Shown: in pieces, positions 56,028 through 64,000 of the stretch
How positions within the stretch are numbered: the first letter of the stretch is position 1
Layout: each line of letters begins with the position of its first letter
NCBI GenBank assembly: GCA_021848465.1
Contig: JAJZUP010000005.1
Coordinates: forward strand, 21,985 to 85,984
Origin: Pseudomonadota bacterium
GTDB lineage: Bacteria > Pseudomonadota > Gammaproteobacteria > Burkholderiales > Gallionellaceae
Direction: 5' to 3'
DNA: 64,000 nt
Notes under the pieces: generated by a model
Seen by the model: the letters and a program-made list of their open reading frames with translations, nothing else
Databases searched by the model: none
Told to the model about the DNA's origin: nothing
Translations under genes and position numbers: made by a program

Positions 56028-58871
56028 ATGAATGAGTGGACGCCAGAAGAGCTTGCCGCCATGCAGGCGCTGGCGGATCTGTTGCCGGTAGCGGTTTTCA
56101 TGAAGGATGCGCAAAGTCGTTTCCTGCTGATGAACAAGACCTGCGAGGCGCAATGGGGCATGAGCTTTGCCGATCTGAAGGGCAATGATGCAGCGGTGCT
56201 TTTCCCGCCGGAACAAATGGCATGGTTTCTGGCCAAGGATCGCGAGATATTTGCCGGGGGCCAAGCAGTCGATTTTGAAGAGTCTTTCTGGAATGCCGAG
56301 CTGCATCAGAATCGCGTCGGGCATACTTTCAAGAAGCCGCTTTACGATGCTGCGGGGAAGCCGCTATACCTGATCTGCATCACGCTCGATATAACCGAAA
56401 GCCGCGATGCGTCGCGAGACCTGCAGTTGAGCGAAGAGAAGCTGCGCACCATGTTCGATATGTCGCCGTTGGGGATGGCCAGGAACACGATGGACGGGCG
56501 CTTCATTGAGGCAAATCGTGCTTTTCTCGACATTGTCGGCTATTCGCTGGAGGAGCTGAACCAGTTGAGTTACTGGGATCTGACTCCCCGGCGCTATGCC
56601 GACGAGGAGGTGGCCCAGCTTGAGTCACTGCGCAGCCAGTCACGCTATGGTCCTTATGAGAAAGAATATATTCGGCGCGATAGCAAGCACATTCCGGTGC
56701 GCCTGAACGGGGTGGCGATCACCGGCAGCGACGGCGAGAAATTCATCTGGTCGATTGTGGAGGACATCTCTGCTTACAAGCGTGCTCAGCAGGCGCTCGC
56801 GGAAAGCGAAGCGCGCTTCCGGCTTGGCTTCGAGAATGCCAATATCGGCATGTATCTGGTCGATCTGGATGGCAAGCTGCTCCAGGTCAATCGCCAGATG
56901 TGTCGCATGTTCGGCTACAGTCGTGCCGAGCTTGAGGGGATGCATGTCAACGACATTACCCATCCGGACAGTATTTCAACCAGCCCGGATTTCATGGCGC
57001 GCGCTGAAGCGGGCGATATCGAGCATGCCGAGTTCGAGAAGAAATATATACACAAATCCGGGGAACTGGTGTGGGGGCAGGTATCCAGCTCGCTGGTGCG
57101 GGATGCAGAAGGCAAGCCCATGTATTTTATCTCGCACGTGACTGACATCACCGAGCGCAAGCTTGCGACTGAAAAATTGCAACTGGCCGCTCTGGTATAC
57201 GAAAAGAGCGGCGAAGGCATGATGGTGACCGACGGCGAGCACCGCATTCTGGACGTGAATCCGGCCTTTACGCGCACCACGGGTTACACCCTGGAGGAGG
57301 TGGTCGGACGGACGCCGCACTTCCTGAACTCAGGGCGTCAGGATGAAGCGTTCTACCGGGATATGCTACGGGCAATCCAGGTTACCGGGCGTTGGCAGGG
57401 GGAAATATGGAATCGGCGCAAGGATGGCAGCGTGTATGCCGAGTGGCAGTCCATCAATACGATTTTCAATCCCGACGGCTCCGTGCATCGGCACGTTGCG
57501 CTGTTTTCCGACATCACGCAGAAAAAACTCAGCGATGAACTGATCTGGCGCCAGGCCAATTTCGACAGCCTGACCAATTTGCCAAACCGCCGCATGTTCC
57601 AGGATCGCCTCGGGCAGGAGATGAAGCGGAGCATACGCTCCGGTTTGCCGCTGGCATTGATGTTTATCGATCTCGATCATTTCAAGCAGGTCAATGATAC
57701 GCTCGGGCATGATCTGGGAGACCGATTGCTGGTCGAGGCAGCAGGCCGCATTGCATCTTGCGTGCGCGAGTCTGACACCGTGGCGCGCCTGGGTGGTGAC
57801 GAGTTTACTGTCATTGTTCCCGCACTGGAGGATGTCGACAGTGTCGACCGCATTGCGCAGACCATCATTACCAGGCTGTCCCAGCCTTTCCGGCTGGGCG
57901 ATGAAAGTGCTTATGTGTCGGCCAGTATCGGGATCACCATGTATCCGGCCGATGCACCCGATGTCGATGCGCTGCTGAAGCATGCCGACCAGGCCATGTA
58001 TGTCGCGAAAAGCGCCGGTCGCAACCGCTTCAGTTACTTCACGCAGGAATTGCAGGAAGCGGCGCAGTTGCGCTTGCGCCTGACCAACGATTTACGCAAC
58101 GCCCTCGCCGAGCAGCAGCTCAGCGTGTATTACCAGCCTATCGTGGAGATGGCGACCGGCGCAATCCATAAGGCAGAAGCGCTGATCCGCTGGCTGCATC
58201 CGGAGCGCGGCATGGTGAGCCCGGTGCAGTTCATCCCGCTCGCGGAAGAGTCCGGGCTGATCAACCAGATAGGCGACTGGGTGTTCCAGGAAACCGCGCG
58301 CCAGGTGAAGCACTGGCGTGCGACCCATGCGCCGTTGTTTCAGGTCAGCGTGAACAAATCCCCGGTACAGTTCCGCGAAGGTCGGCTGGAAGGGGAGAGC
58401 AACTGGCTGGCACACCTCGCGGCATTATCCCTGCATGGGCAGAGCATCTCGGTGGAGATTACCGAGGGACTGCTGCTGAACGCGGAAGAGGGCGTGCAGG
58501 ATCATCTGGAGGCGTTGCGCGATGCCGGCGTGCAGGTGTCCATAGACGATTTCGGCACCGGTTACTCGGCACTTGCCTACCTGAAAAAATTTGACATCGA
58601 TTACCTTAAGATCGACCAGGCGTTTGTCAGTAATCTGGAAGACGAAAGCGATGATCTCGCGTTGTGCGAGGCAATCATCGTGATGGCGCACAAGCTTGGT
58701 TTGAAGGTGATCGCCGAGGGGGTGGAGACGCAGTTGCAACACGATATTCTGCTGCGCGCAGGATGCGATTACGCGCAGGGCTTTCTGTATTCAAAGGCAC
58801 TGCCCGTCGCGGAGTTCGAAGAGCTGCTTGCCCACAGCCGTGTGCACGGGGGTATAGCGAACAGGGAGTGA
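56028..58871 (+). CDS. Multi-PAS GGDEF-EAL c-di-GMP enzyme
   Basis: 947 residues without a membrane segment: four PAS domains (about 10-125, 140-255, 265-380 and 385-510), GGDEF (589-593) with an RxxD inhibitory site R580-D583, and EAL with E717-A-L, DDFGTGYSALAYLKKF, KIDQAFV and EGVET. Both halves look intact, so it could make or break c-di-GMP. It begins 24 bases after the hemerythrin cyclase and is probably cotranscribed. The PAS inputs are unknown. Confidence 0.92.
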   Translation: MNEWTPEELAAMQALADLLPVAVFMKDAQSRFLLMNKTCEAQWGMSFADLKGNDAAVLFPPEQMAWFLAKDREIFAGGQAVDFEESFWNAELHQNRVGHTFKKPLYDAAGKPLYLICITLDITESRDASRDLQLSEEKLRTMFDMSPLGMARNTMDGRFIEANRAFLDIVGYSLEELNQLSYWDLTPRRYADEEVAQLESLRSQSRYGPYEKEYIRRDSKHIPVRLNGVAITGSDGEKFIWSIVEDISAYKRAQQALAESEARFRLGFENANIGMYLVDLDGKLLQVNRQMCRMFGYSRAELEGMHVNDITHPDSISTSPDFMARAEAGDIEHAEFEKKYIHKSGELVWGQVSSSLVRDAEGKPMYFISHVTDITERKLATEKLQLAALVYEKSGEGMMVTDGEHRILDVNPAFTRTTGYTLEEVVGRTPHFLNSGRQDEAFYRDMLRAIQVTGRWQGEIWNRRKDGSVYAEWQSINTIFNPDGSVHRHVALFSDITQKKLSDELIWRQANFDSLTNLPNRRMFQDRLGQEMKRSIRSGLPLALMFIDLDHFKQVNDTLGHDLGDRLLVEAAGRIASCVRESDTVARLGGDEFTVIVPALEDVDSVDRIAQTIITRLSQPFRLGDESAYVSASIGITMYPADAPDVDALLKHADQAMYVAKSAGRNRFSYFTQELQEAAQLRLRLTNDLRNALAEQQLSVYYQPIVEMATGAIHKAEALIRWLHPERGMVSPVQFIPLAEESGLINQIGDWVFQETARQVKHWRATHAPLFQVSVNKSPVQFREGRLEGESNWLAHLAALSLHGQSISVEITEGLLLNAEEGVQDHLEALRDAGVQVSIDDFGTGYSALAYLKKFDIDYLKIDQAFVSNLEDESDDLALCEAIIVMAHKLGLKVIAEGVETQLQHDILLRAGCDYAQGFLYSKALPVAEFEELLAHSRVHGGIANRE

Positions 58872-58909
58872 GTGCGCCGGCCGCATGCGTTCCGCGCGGC
58901 CGTGCTTGA

Positions 58910-59587
58910 TCAGTTTTCCGGCGGGACCGGGAGCCCGAAATGCAATACCGCCTCGGTATTCTGGTAAATGCTTTTGGGAATGTGCTTGGCGCGATCCAGC
59001 TTTGCGCCTTTCATATATGCCCCTTTTAGTTCGGCATCCTCCAGCTCGGTTTCGGTCAGTGTAGCCTGGCACAGGCTGGCGCCGTTCAGTGTGGCCTTGG
59101 CCGCATTGGCATAAGTGAGGTTGGTGTTGTTCAGGTTGGCGCCTTCCAGCTCGGCCTTGTAGAGGGATGCGCCGCGCAGGCTGGAACCGGACAGGTCCGC
59201 CCCGTTCAATTCCGCGCCCTTGAAGTCGACATTGTCGAGATTCAGGCCGGACAGGTTGAATCCTTCCAGCTTCGCATCGCGCAGGTCGACCATGCCGTCG
59301 CTGGTCTTGGGCAGCTTGTCCTTGTAATTGGCCAGCGTGTCACGCGCGCCAACCAGGTTTTTGCCAAGCAGCACGATGAACTGGTTTTTGGTTTGCGACA
59401 GGCCGTTTTGCGGGCGCTCGGTGGCCGAATTTTTCTTCAGCTTGTCCAGCGCCTCGGTGTCAATCTTTACGGGTGACCTCCATTCGGCGCACGGCGACCC
59501 GAAGATTGCCGGATTCTCGTCGGCAAAGGCCGCGACGGCGGACACGAGCAGGGCGCATGAAATCGAAGCTGATAACATCTTTTGCAT
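58910..59587 (-). CDS. Exported pentapeptide-repeat protein
   Basis: 225 residues. Signal peptide (SASISCALLVSAVAAFA), a helical region, then about 15 pentapeptide repeats of A(D/N)LxG type (for example DLRDAKLEGFNLSGLNLDN), which form a right-handed square beta-helix. Two Cys (residues near 33 and 172) may be disulfide bonded. AGGAGG lies before the ATG at 59587. Periplasmic location is expected; function unknown. Convergent with the GGDEF-EAL gene. Confidence 0.85.
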   Translation of the reverse strand: MQKMLSASISCALLVSAVAAFADENPAIFGSPCAEWRSPVKIDTEALDKLKKNSATERPQNGLSQTKNQFIVLLGKNLVGARDTLANYKDKLPKTSDGMVDLRDAKLEGFNLSGLNLDNVDFKGAELNGADLSGSSLRGASLYKAELEGANLNNTNLTYANAAKATLNGASLCQATLTETELEDAELKGAYMKGAKLDRAKHIPKSIYQNTEAVLHFGLPVPPEN

Positions 59588-59653
59588 ACAGGCCTCCTGG
59601 AAGTGGGATGGGATAGATATGCCCAATATAGCAGAAATATGTTTCAGCGCAGT

Positions 59654-60655
59654 TCAGCTTTTGGGAACGAAGGTAAAAGCGTCCGAAAAGAATTCATCCT
59701 GCGGCAGGCCGCGTTGTGCGGTGAAGTCGCGGAAAGCTGCCTCGACCACCACCGGGGCGCCGCAGGCATACACCTGGTAACCGGACAGGTCGGCGTAGTC
59801 CTCCATTACGGCCTGGTGGACGAAGCCGGTGCGGCCGCTCCAGGACTCATCGGAAACGACCGGGGTGAATTTGATGCCACGGCTCTGCCACTCCCGAATC
59901 TTGTCCAGCATATAGAGGTCGGCGGCTTTGCGTACGCCCCAGTAGATGTGCATGGGGCGCTGGAGGCCGATTTGCAGCGCATGCTCGATGATGGATTTGA
60001 CCGGCGCGAAGCCGGTGCCGCTGGCGACGAAGACGATCGGTTTCGTCGAATCCTCATGCAACGTGAAGTTGCCTTGTGGCCCCTTGATGCGCAGGATGTC
60101 GCGCTCCTTCATCTCGTTAAAGACATGGTGGGTGAATGCGCCGCCGGGAATGTTGCGCACATGCAGTTCCAGCAATTCGTCATGGTGCGGCGCATTGGCC
60201 AGCGAGAAGCTGCGCGGCTTGCCGTCTTTCTGCAGGATGTCGATGTACTGTCCGGCGAAGAATTGCAGGCGTTCATTGGTGGGCAGCTTCAGGAACAACA
60301 CCATGACATCCTCGGCGACCTTTTCCATTTTCTGCACGCGGCACGGCAGGGTCTTCACCTGGATTTCCGCACTGGAGGCCACTTCATGGCTTTCGATGAC
60401 CACGTCGGATTTCGGCTTGGCGCAACAGAATAGCGCGATACCGTCTTTCTTCTCCGTATCGCTCAGTGCATAGGGCTGATGGTTGCCGAAATCCACATCG
60501 CCTTTCAGCACCTTGCCTTTGCATACACCGCAGGCACCGTTGCGGCAACTGTAGGGCAGGTTGTAGCCGTGCTCCAGTGCGCCTTCGAGGATGGTGGTGT
60601 CCGGGCTGATTTCAAAGCTGTGGTTGCTGGGATGGATGCTGACTTTAAAGTTCAT
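59654..60655 (-). CDS. 2Fe-2S flavin oxidoreductase (CDP-6-deoxy-glucoseen reductase-like)
   Basis: 333 residues: N-terminal plant-type ferredoxin domain (SCRNGACGVCKG, with the fourth Cys in LFCCAKP), then FAD-binding (RSFSLAN) and NAD-binding (GTGFAPVKSIIEH) domains. Domain order matches AscD/E3 and phenol hydroxylase-type reductases. Betaproteobacteria often carry this gene singly; the sugar-reductase name is by similarity, and no partner dehydratase is nearby. The start MNFKVSIHPSN fits the family; no strong ribosome site is seen. Confidence 0.87.
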   Translation of the reverse strand: MNFKVSIHPSNHSFEISPDTTILEGALEHGYNLPYSCRNGACGVCKGKVLKGDVDFGNHQPYALSDTEKKDGIALFCCAKPKSDVVIESHEVASSAEIQVKTLPCRVQKMEKVAEDVMVLFLKLPTNERLQFFAGQYIDILQKDGKPRSFSLANAPHHDELLELHVRNIPGGAFTHHVFNEMKERDILRIKGPQGNFTLHEDSTKPIVFVASGTGFAPVKSIIEHALQIGLQRPMHIYWGVRKAADLYMLDKIREWQSRGIKFTPVVSDESWSGRTGFVHQAVMEDYADLSGYQVYACGAPVVVEAAFRDFTAQRGLPQDEFFSDAFTFVPKS

Positions 60656-60710
60656 GTTGGTAATGATGAGCAAGTACGCGAAAGGTGGAATTTTAACGCA
60701 TAATTCATCC

Positions 60711-61571
60711 ATGAAACGTATTCTCATTGTCGGCTGTGGGGATGTTGCGCGGCGTCTGGCGCCCCTGCTCACTAGCAAGTGCCGGGTGTATGGGCTGGTG
60801 CGTACGCCGCAGCACAAAGCCGCCCTGCGTCAACTCGGCATGGTTCCGCTGGAAGGGGACCTGGATCGGCCGGACACTTTGCAGCGGTTGGCCGGGCTGG
60901 CGGATACCGTCGTGCATCTGGCTCCCCCGGCGCAGACCAATTCCGGGGGGGACAGCCGCACCCGGCATTTGCTGGCAGCTTTGGCGCACGGCGTGCTGCC
61001 GCGGCGCCTGGTTTACGTCAGCACCAGCGGCGTGTATGGCGACTGCGCTGGCGCATGGATCGACGAGACGCGCACGCCGCATCCGCAGAATACGCGGGCA
61101 CAGCGCCGTGTCGATGCCGAGCGGCAACTGCGCGTGTGGGGGCAGGACAATGGTGTGAGTGTCGCCATCCTGCGGGTGCCGGGAATTTATGCTGGCGACC
61201 GGTTGCCACTGGAGCGCATCCGCGCCGGAACCCCGGCCATCGTGACGGCAGAGGACGGCTATACCAACCATATCCATGCTGACGATCTTGCCCGCGTGGT
61301 CGCCGCTGCCATGCGACATGGCAAACCGAATCGCGTGTATCACGCCTGCGACGACAGCGAGTTGAAAATGGGGGATTACTTCGACATGGTGGCTGATGCG
61401 TATGCTTTACCTCGTCCACCGCGCTTGCTGCGCAGCGAAGTCCAGCGCGCCGTATCGCCCGCCCTGTGGTCGTTCATGAATGAATCGCGCCGCTTGAGCA
61501 ATCGGCGCATGAAACAGGAACTGCATGTGCGGCTGCGCTATCCGCATGTGCGCGATGCGCTAGTAAAGTGA
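60711..61571 (+). CDS. NAD-dependent epimerase/dehydratase-like protein
   Basis: 286 residues with a Rossmann motif VGCGDVARRLAPLL (GxGxxxxxL form rather than GxxGxxG), YVSTSGVYGD in the position of the catalytic Ser/Tyr region, and NHIHADDLARVV. This is the YeeZ-like branch of extended SDR proteins; substrate unknown. Divergent from the flavin reductase across 55 bp. Its 3' end overlaps the convergent lepB stop by 12 bases. Confidence 0.85.
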   Translation: MKRILIVGCGDVARRLAPLLTSKCRVYGLVRTPQHKAALRQLGMVPLEGDLDRPDTLQRLAGLADTVVHLAPPAQTNSGGDSRTRHLLAALAHGVLPRRLVYVSTSGVYGDCAGAWIDETRTPHPQNTRAQRRVDAERQLRVWGQDNGVSVAILRVPGIYAGDRLPLERIRAGTPAIVTAEDGYTNHIHADDLARVVAAAMRHGKPNRVYHACDDSELKMGDYFDMVADAYALPRPPRLLRSEVQRAVSPALWSFMNESRRLSNRRMKQELHVRLRYPHVRDALVK

Positions 61572-62228
61572 CTTGCCGAAGCGTTCCGGGCGGGGAGTCC
61601 AGTTGTCGGTGATGGCGGCAGATACCAGGATGCGTTCGGCGCGACCGATCAGCAAATTGCGCGGCACCAGTCCGATGTAGCGCGAATCGGCGCTGTTGTC
61701 GCGGTTGTCGCCCAGCATCAGGTATTGCCCCGGGGGCACGGTGAGCGGGCCGTAATCATCGGCTTGATGGACTCCATCCAGCCATTGCACGACATGGTGT
61801 TCGCCGCGCTGGGATTCCTCCAGGCGTATCGCCGGCAGAATCATGCTGTCATTCACGGCTTCAAGCGTTGCGCTTTGCTCCTTGTAATGCAGGGGCTGGC
61901 CGTTGATGGTCAGGCGCTTGGCGCGCATCTCCACGCGGTCGCCGGGCAGCGCGATGACGCGCTTGATCAGGCGCATGCCGTCCTTGGGAGAAAAGAAAGT
62001 GACAATGTCGCCGCGCCTGGGGTCGCCCAGATGGGCAACGGAAATATTGGTCAGCGGCAACTTGAGGTCATAGGCCAGGCGGTTGACGAATACGACATCG
62101 CCTTCGAGCAGATTGGGATGCATGGAGCCGGATGGGATGGGGTTCCAGTCGGCAATTGCCGTGCGGAACAAGCCGAACAGCAGCAGGAAGACAATGAACC
62201 CGCGGTTTGTGCGTAACCAGTTCTGCAT
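61560..62228 (-). CDS. lepB: Signal peptidase I
   Basis: Membrane-bound serine protease that removes Sec and Tat signal peptides. 222 residues, with one transmembrane helix (about 10-27), catalytic S35 in PIPSGSMHP, catalytic K89 in RLIKRVIALPGD, and the GDNRDNSADSR box. Shorter than E. coli LepB (324), with one rather than two N-terminal helices. GGGAGG precedes the ATG. It lies next to trpD rather than lepA, so it may be a second copy. Confidence 0.93.
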   Translation of the reverse strand: MQNWLRTNRGFIVFLLLFGLFRTAIADWNPIPSGSMHPNLLEGDVVFVNRLAYDLKLPLTNISVAHLGDPRRGDIVTFFSPKDGMRLIKRVIALPGDRVEMRAKRLTINGQPLHYKEQSATLEAVNDSMILPAIRLEESQRGEHHVVQWLDGVHQADDYGPLTVPPGQYLMLGDNRDNSADSRYIGLVPRNLLIGRAERILVSAAITDNWTPRPERFGKSLY

Positions 62229-62263
62229 GGTGAACCTCCCGGTTAATAACTCTGTGCTTAGTC

Positions 62264-62286
62264 GGGAAATCTCTCGCGGAGTTCCC
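62264..62286. terminator. Hairpin between trpD and lepB
   Basis: GGGAA / TTCCC with an inner CTC / GAG after a two-base bulge forms an 8-bp stem in the 79-bp spacer. No T-run follows on either strand, so termination after trpD is only possible. Confidence 0.3.
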
Positions 62287-62307
62287 GGTGCTGTCAATTG
62301 TGGCGCG

Positions 62308-63329
62308 TTATGCCGCCAGGCTGCTGCTCAGGCGGGCTAACTGCGCCAGCTTGTCTTTTGCCGTGCCGCTGGCGATGACTTCCGCTGCTTTCTTGACGCC
62401 GTTTTCGAGCGTGTCCGTCAAGCCGGCGAGGTAAATCGAGGCGCCAGCATTGAGCAGTACGATGTTGAGCGCCGGTCCGGTCCGGTTATCCAGCACGTCC
62501 AGGATCATGTCGCGCGAGGCCTGCACATTGGCGGCATGCAGGTCGCCCAGCGTGGCAGTGGCGAGACCGAACTGTTCCGGGTGGATGGTGTATTCGCGCA
62601 CCTCGCCGTCCTTGAGTTCGGCCACCATGGTTTCCCCTGTGAGCGTGATTTCGTCCAGACCGTCGATGCCGTGCACAACCATCACGCGCCGACTGCCGAG
62701 GCGTTGCAGCACGCGTGCCTGGATGCCGACGAGGTCGGGATGGAATACGCCCATCAGCTGCTGCCGGGCGCCGGCCGGGTTGGTCAGCGGCCCGAGGATG
62801 TTGAACAGGGTGCGCACGCCCAGCTCCTTGCGCACCGGAGCGGCATGTTTCATCGCACTGTGGTAATTCGGCGCGAACATGAAGCCGAAACCCACTTCGT
62901 TGATGCAGCGTACGGTCTGTTCCGGCGTCAGGTTGATGTTGATACCGAGCGCTTCCAGCACATCGGCGCTGCCGGATTGCGACGACACCGAGCGCCCGCC
63001 GTGCTTGGCAATACGCGCCCCTGCCGCTGCTGCTACGAAGGCCGAGGCGGTCGAGATGTTGAAGGTGTGCGCACCGTCGCCGCCGGTGCCGCAGGTATCG
63101 ACCAGTGTGCCATCGTCAGCGATGTCGACCTTGGTGGAAAGCTCGCGCATCACGGTCGCGGCCCCGGCGATCTCGCCGATGGTTTCCTTTTTCACGCGCA
63201 GGCCGGTGATGATGGCGGCGATCATTACTGCCGACACTTCGCCGCTCATGATCTGGCGCATCAGCGACACCATCTCGTCGTGGAAAATTTCGCGGTGTTC
63301 GATGATGCGCTTGAGTGCGTCTTGCGGCT

Positions 63330-63333
<4 letters not shown>
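62308..63333 (-). CDS. trpD: Anthranilate phosphoribosyltransferase
   Basis: Second step of tryptophan synthesis: anthranilate plus PRPP. 341 residues with the family signature [18 protein letters not shown] and [11 protein letters not shown]. The start [17 protein letters not shown] overlaps the trpG stop (ATGA) and has GGAGG upstream; the longer in-frame opening lies inside trpG. trpC, usually next, is absent here: the next gene is lepB. Confidence 0.96.
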
Positions 63334-63899
<566 letters not shown>

Positions 63900-63908
63900 G
63901 TCGTTCTC

Positions 63909-64000
63909 CTAGCGGTGCACTTTGGCATCGAGCCCGTCGAGTACCATTTCGGCGGCGCGCAGCACGGCGCGCGCCTTGTTCTGCGTTTCCATCCATTCGC
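63909..64000 (-). CDS. trpE: Anthranilate synthase component I, C-terminal end (5' part outside window)
   Basis: The last 30 codons before a TAG stop read [20 protein letters not shown] and end [17 protein letters not shown] is the usual C-terminal helix of TrpE. The gene stops 9 bases before trpG. TrpE makes anthranilate from chorismate with ammonia from TrpG. Only this end can be assessed. Confidence 0.85.
   Translation of the reverse strand, partial: EWMETQNKARAVLRAAEMVLDGLDAKVHR

Noticed and set aside
59654-60655. Sugar-nucleotide pathway gene cluster suggested by the glucoseen reductase similarity
   Set aside because: No partner dehydratase, transaminase or glycosyltransferase nearby; treated as a general 2Fe-2S flavin reductase.

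Overview
The window is chromosomal core sequence from a motile, piliated Gram-negative bacterium. A betaproteobacterium is most likely. Pointers are the histone H1-like AAKP-repeat protein, the nrdA/nrdB layout with an NrdR box, the PP0621-pilS-pilR-ampD operon, the hemC-hemD-hemX-hemY operon and the FlhF/FlhG/MotCD polar-type flagellar set. The mix resembles Nitrosomonadales such as Gallionellaceae, but that placement is inference from gene content, not from a marker-gene comparison. I saw no phage, insertion sequence, CRISPR array, rRNA or tRNA.

Layout. Positions 1-5.2 kb: a truncated histone H1-like gene made of 27-bp repeats, a gene-poor stretch of about 0.7 kb, then the class Ia ribonucleotide reductase genes nrdA and nrdB (minus strand) behind tandem NrdR-type boxes. 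5.2-9 kb (minus): PP0621-like gene, pilS, pilR and ampD, all overlapping and translationally coupled. 9-9.3 kb: a gene-free stretch with a strong plus-strand intrinsic terminator, possibly a small RNA. 9.3-26.5 kb: argH (minus); algZ-algR (plus); a minor-pilin/pilus-tip operon fimT-pilV-pilW-pilX-pilY1-pilE (minus); ppc (minus); hemC-hemD-hemX-hemY (plus). This resembles the pseudomonad argH-algZ-algR-hemC-hemD order with the pilin operon and ppc placed in the middle.

26.6-46.9 kb is a large flagellar island: flhB, flhA, flhF, flhG, fliA, motC, motD (plus); flgA, flgM, flgN (minus); flgBCDEFGHIJKL (plus). It carries export gate components, polar placement GTPase/ATPase, sigma-28, its anti-sigma factor FlgM, a stator pair, and the whole rod-hook-ring-junction set. 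Sigma-28 type promoters (TAAA-N15-GCCGATAA) can be read before flgM and flgK, and a weaker sigma-54 type candidate before flgB, so a tiered regulatory cascade can partly be seen in the DNA. Flagellin, motor switch and chemotaxis genes are outside the window.

46.9-53.6 kb: ftsE-ftsX and ftsY (minus), two M16 peptidase-family genes (one with, one without the zinc motif), rsmD, coaD and a YfhL-type ferredoxin (plus). 53.6-58.9 kb: two large c-di-GMP enzymes in tandem, a sensor diguanylate cyclase ending in a bacteriohemerythrin domain and a multi-PAS GGDEF-EAL protein. 58.9-64 kb: an exported pentapeptide-repeat protein, an iron-sulfur flavin reductase, an NAD-dependent epimerase-like protein, a short signal peptidase I, and trpD, trpG and the last codons of trpE (minus).

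The genes fit a cell that switches between swimming (flagella), twitching or attachment (type IV pili under PilSR and AlgZR) and c-di-GMP-controlled lifestyles, with an oxygen- or redox-sensing input suggested by the hemerythrin domain.
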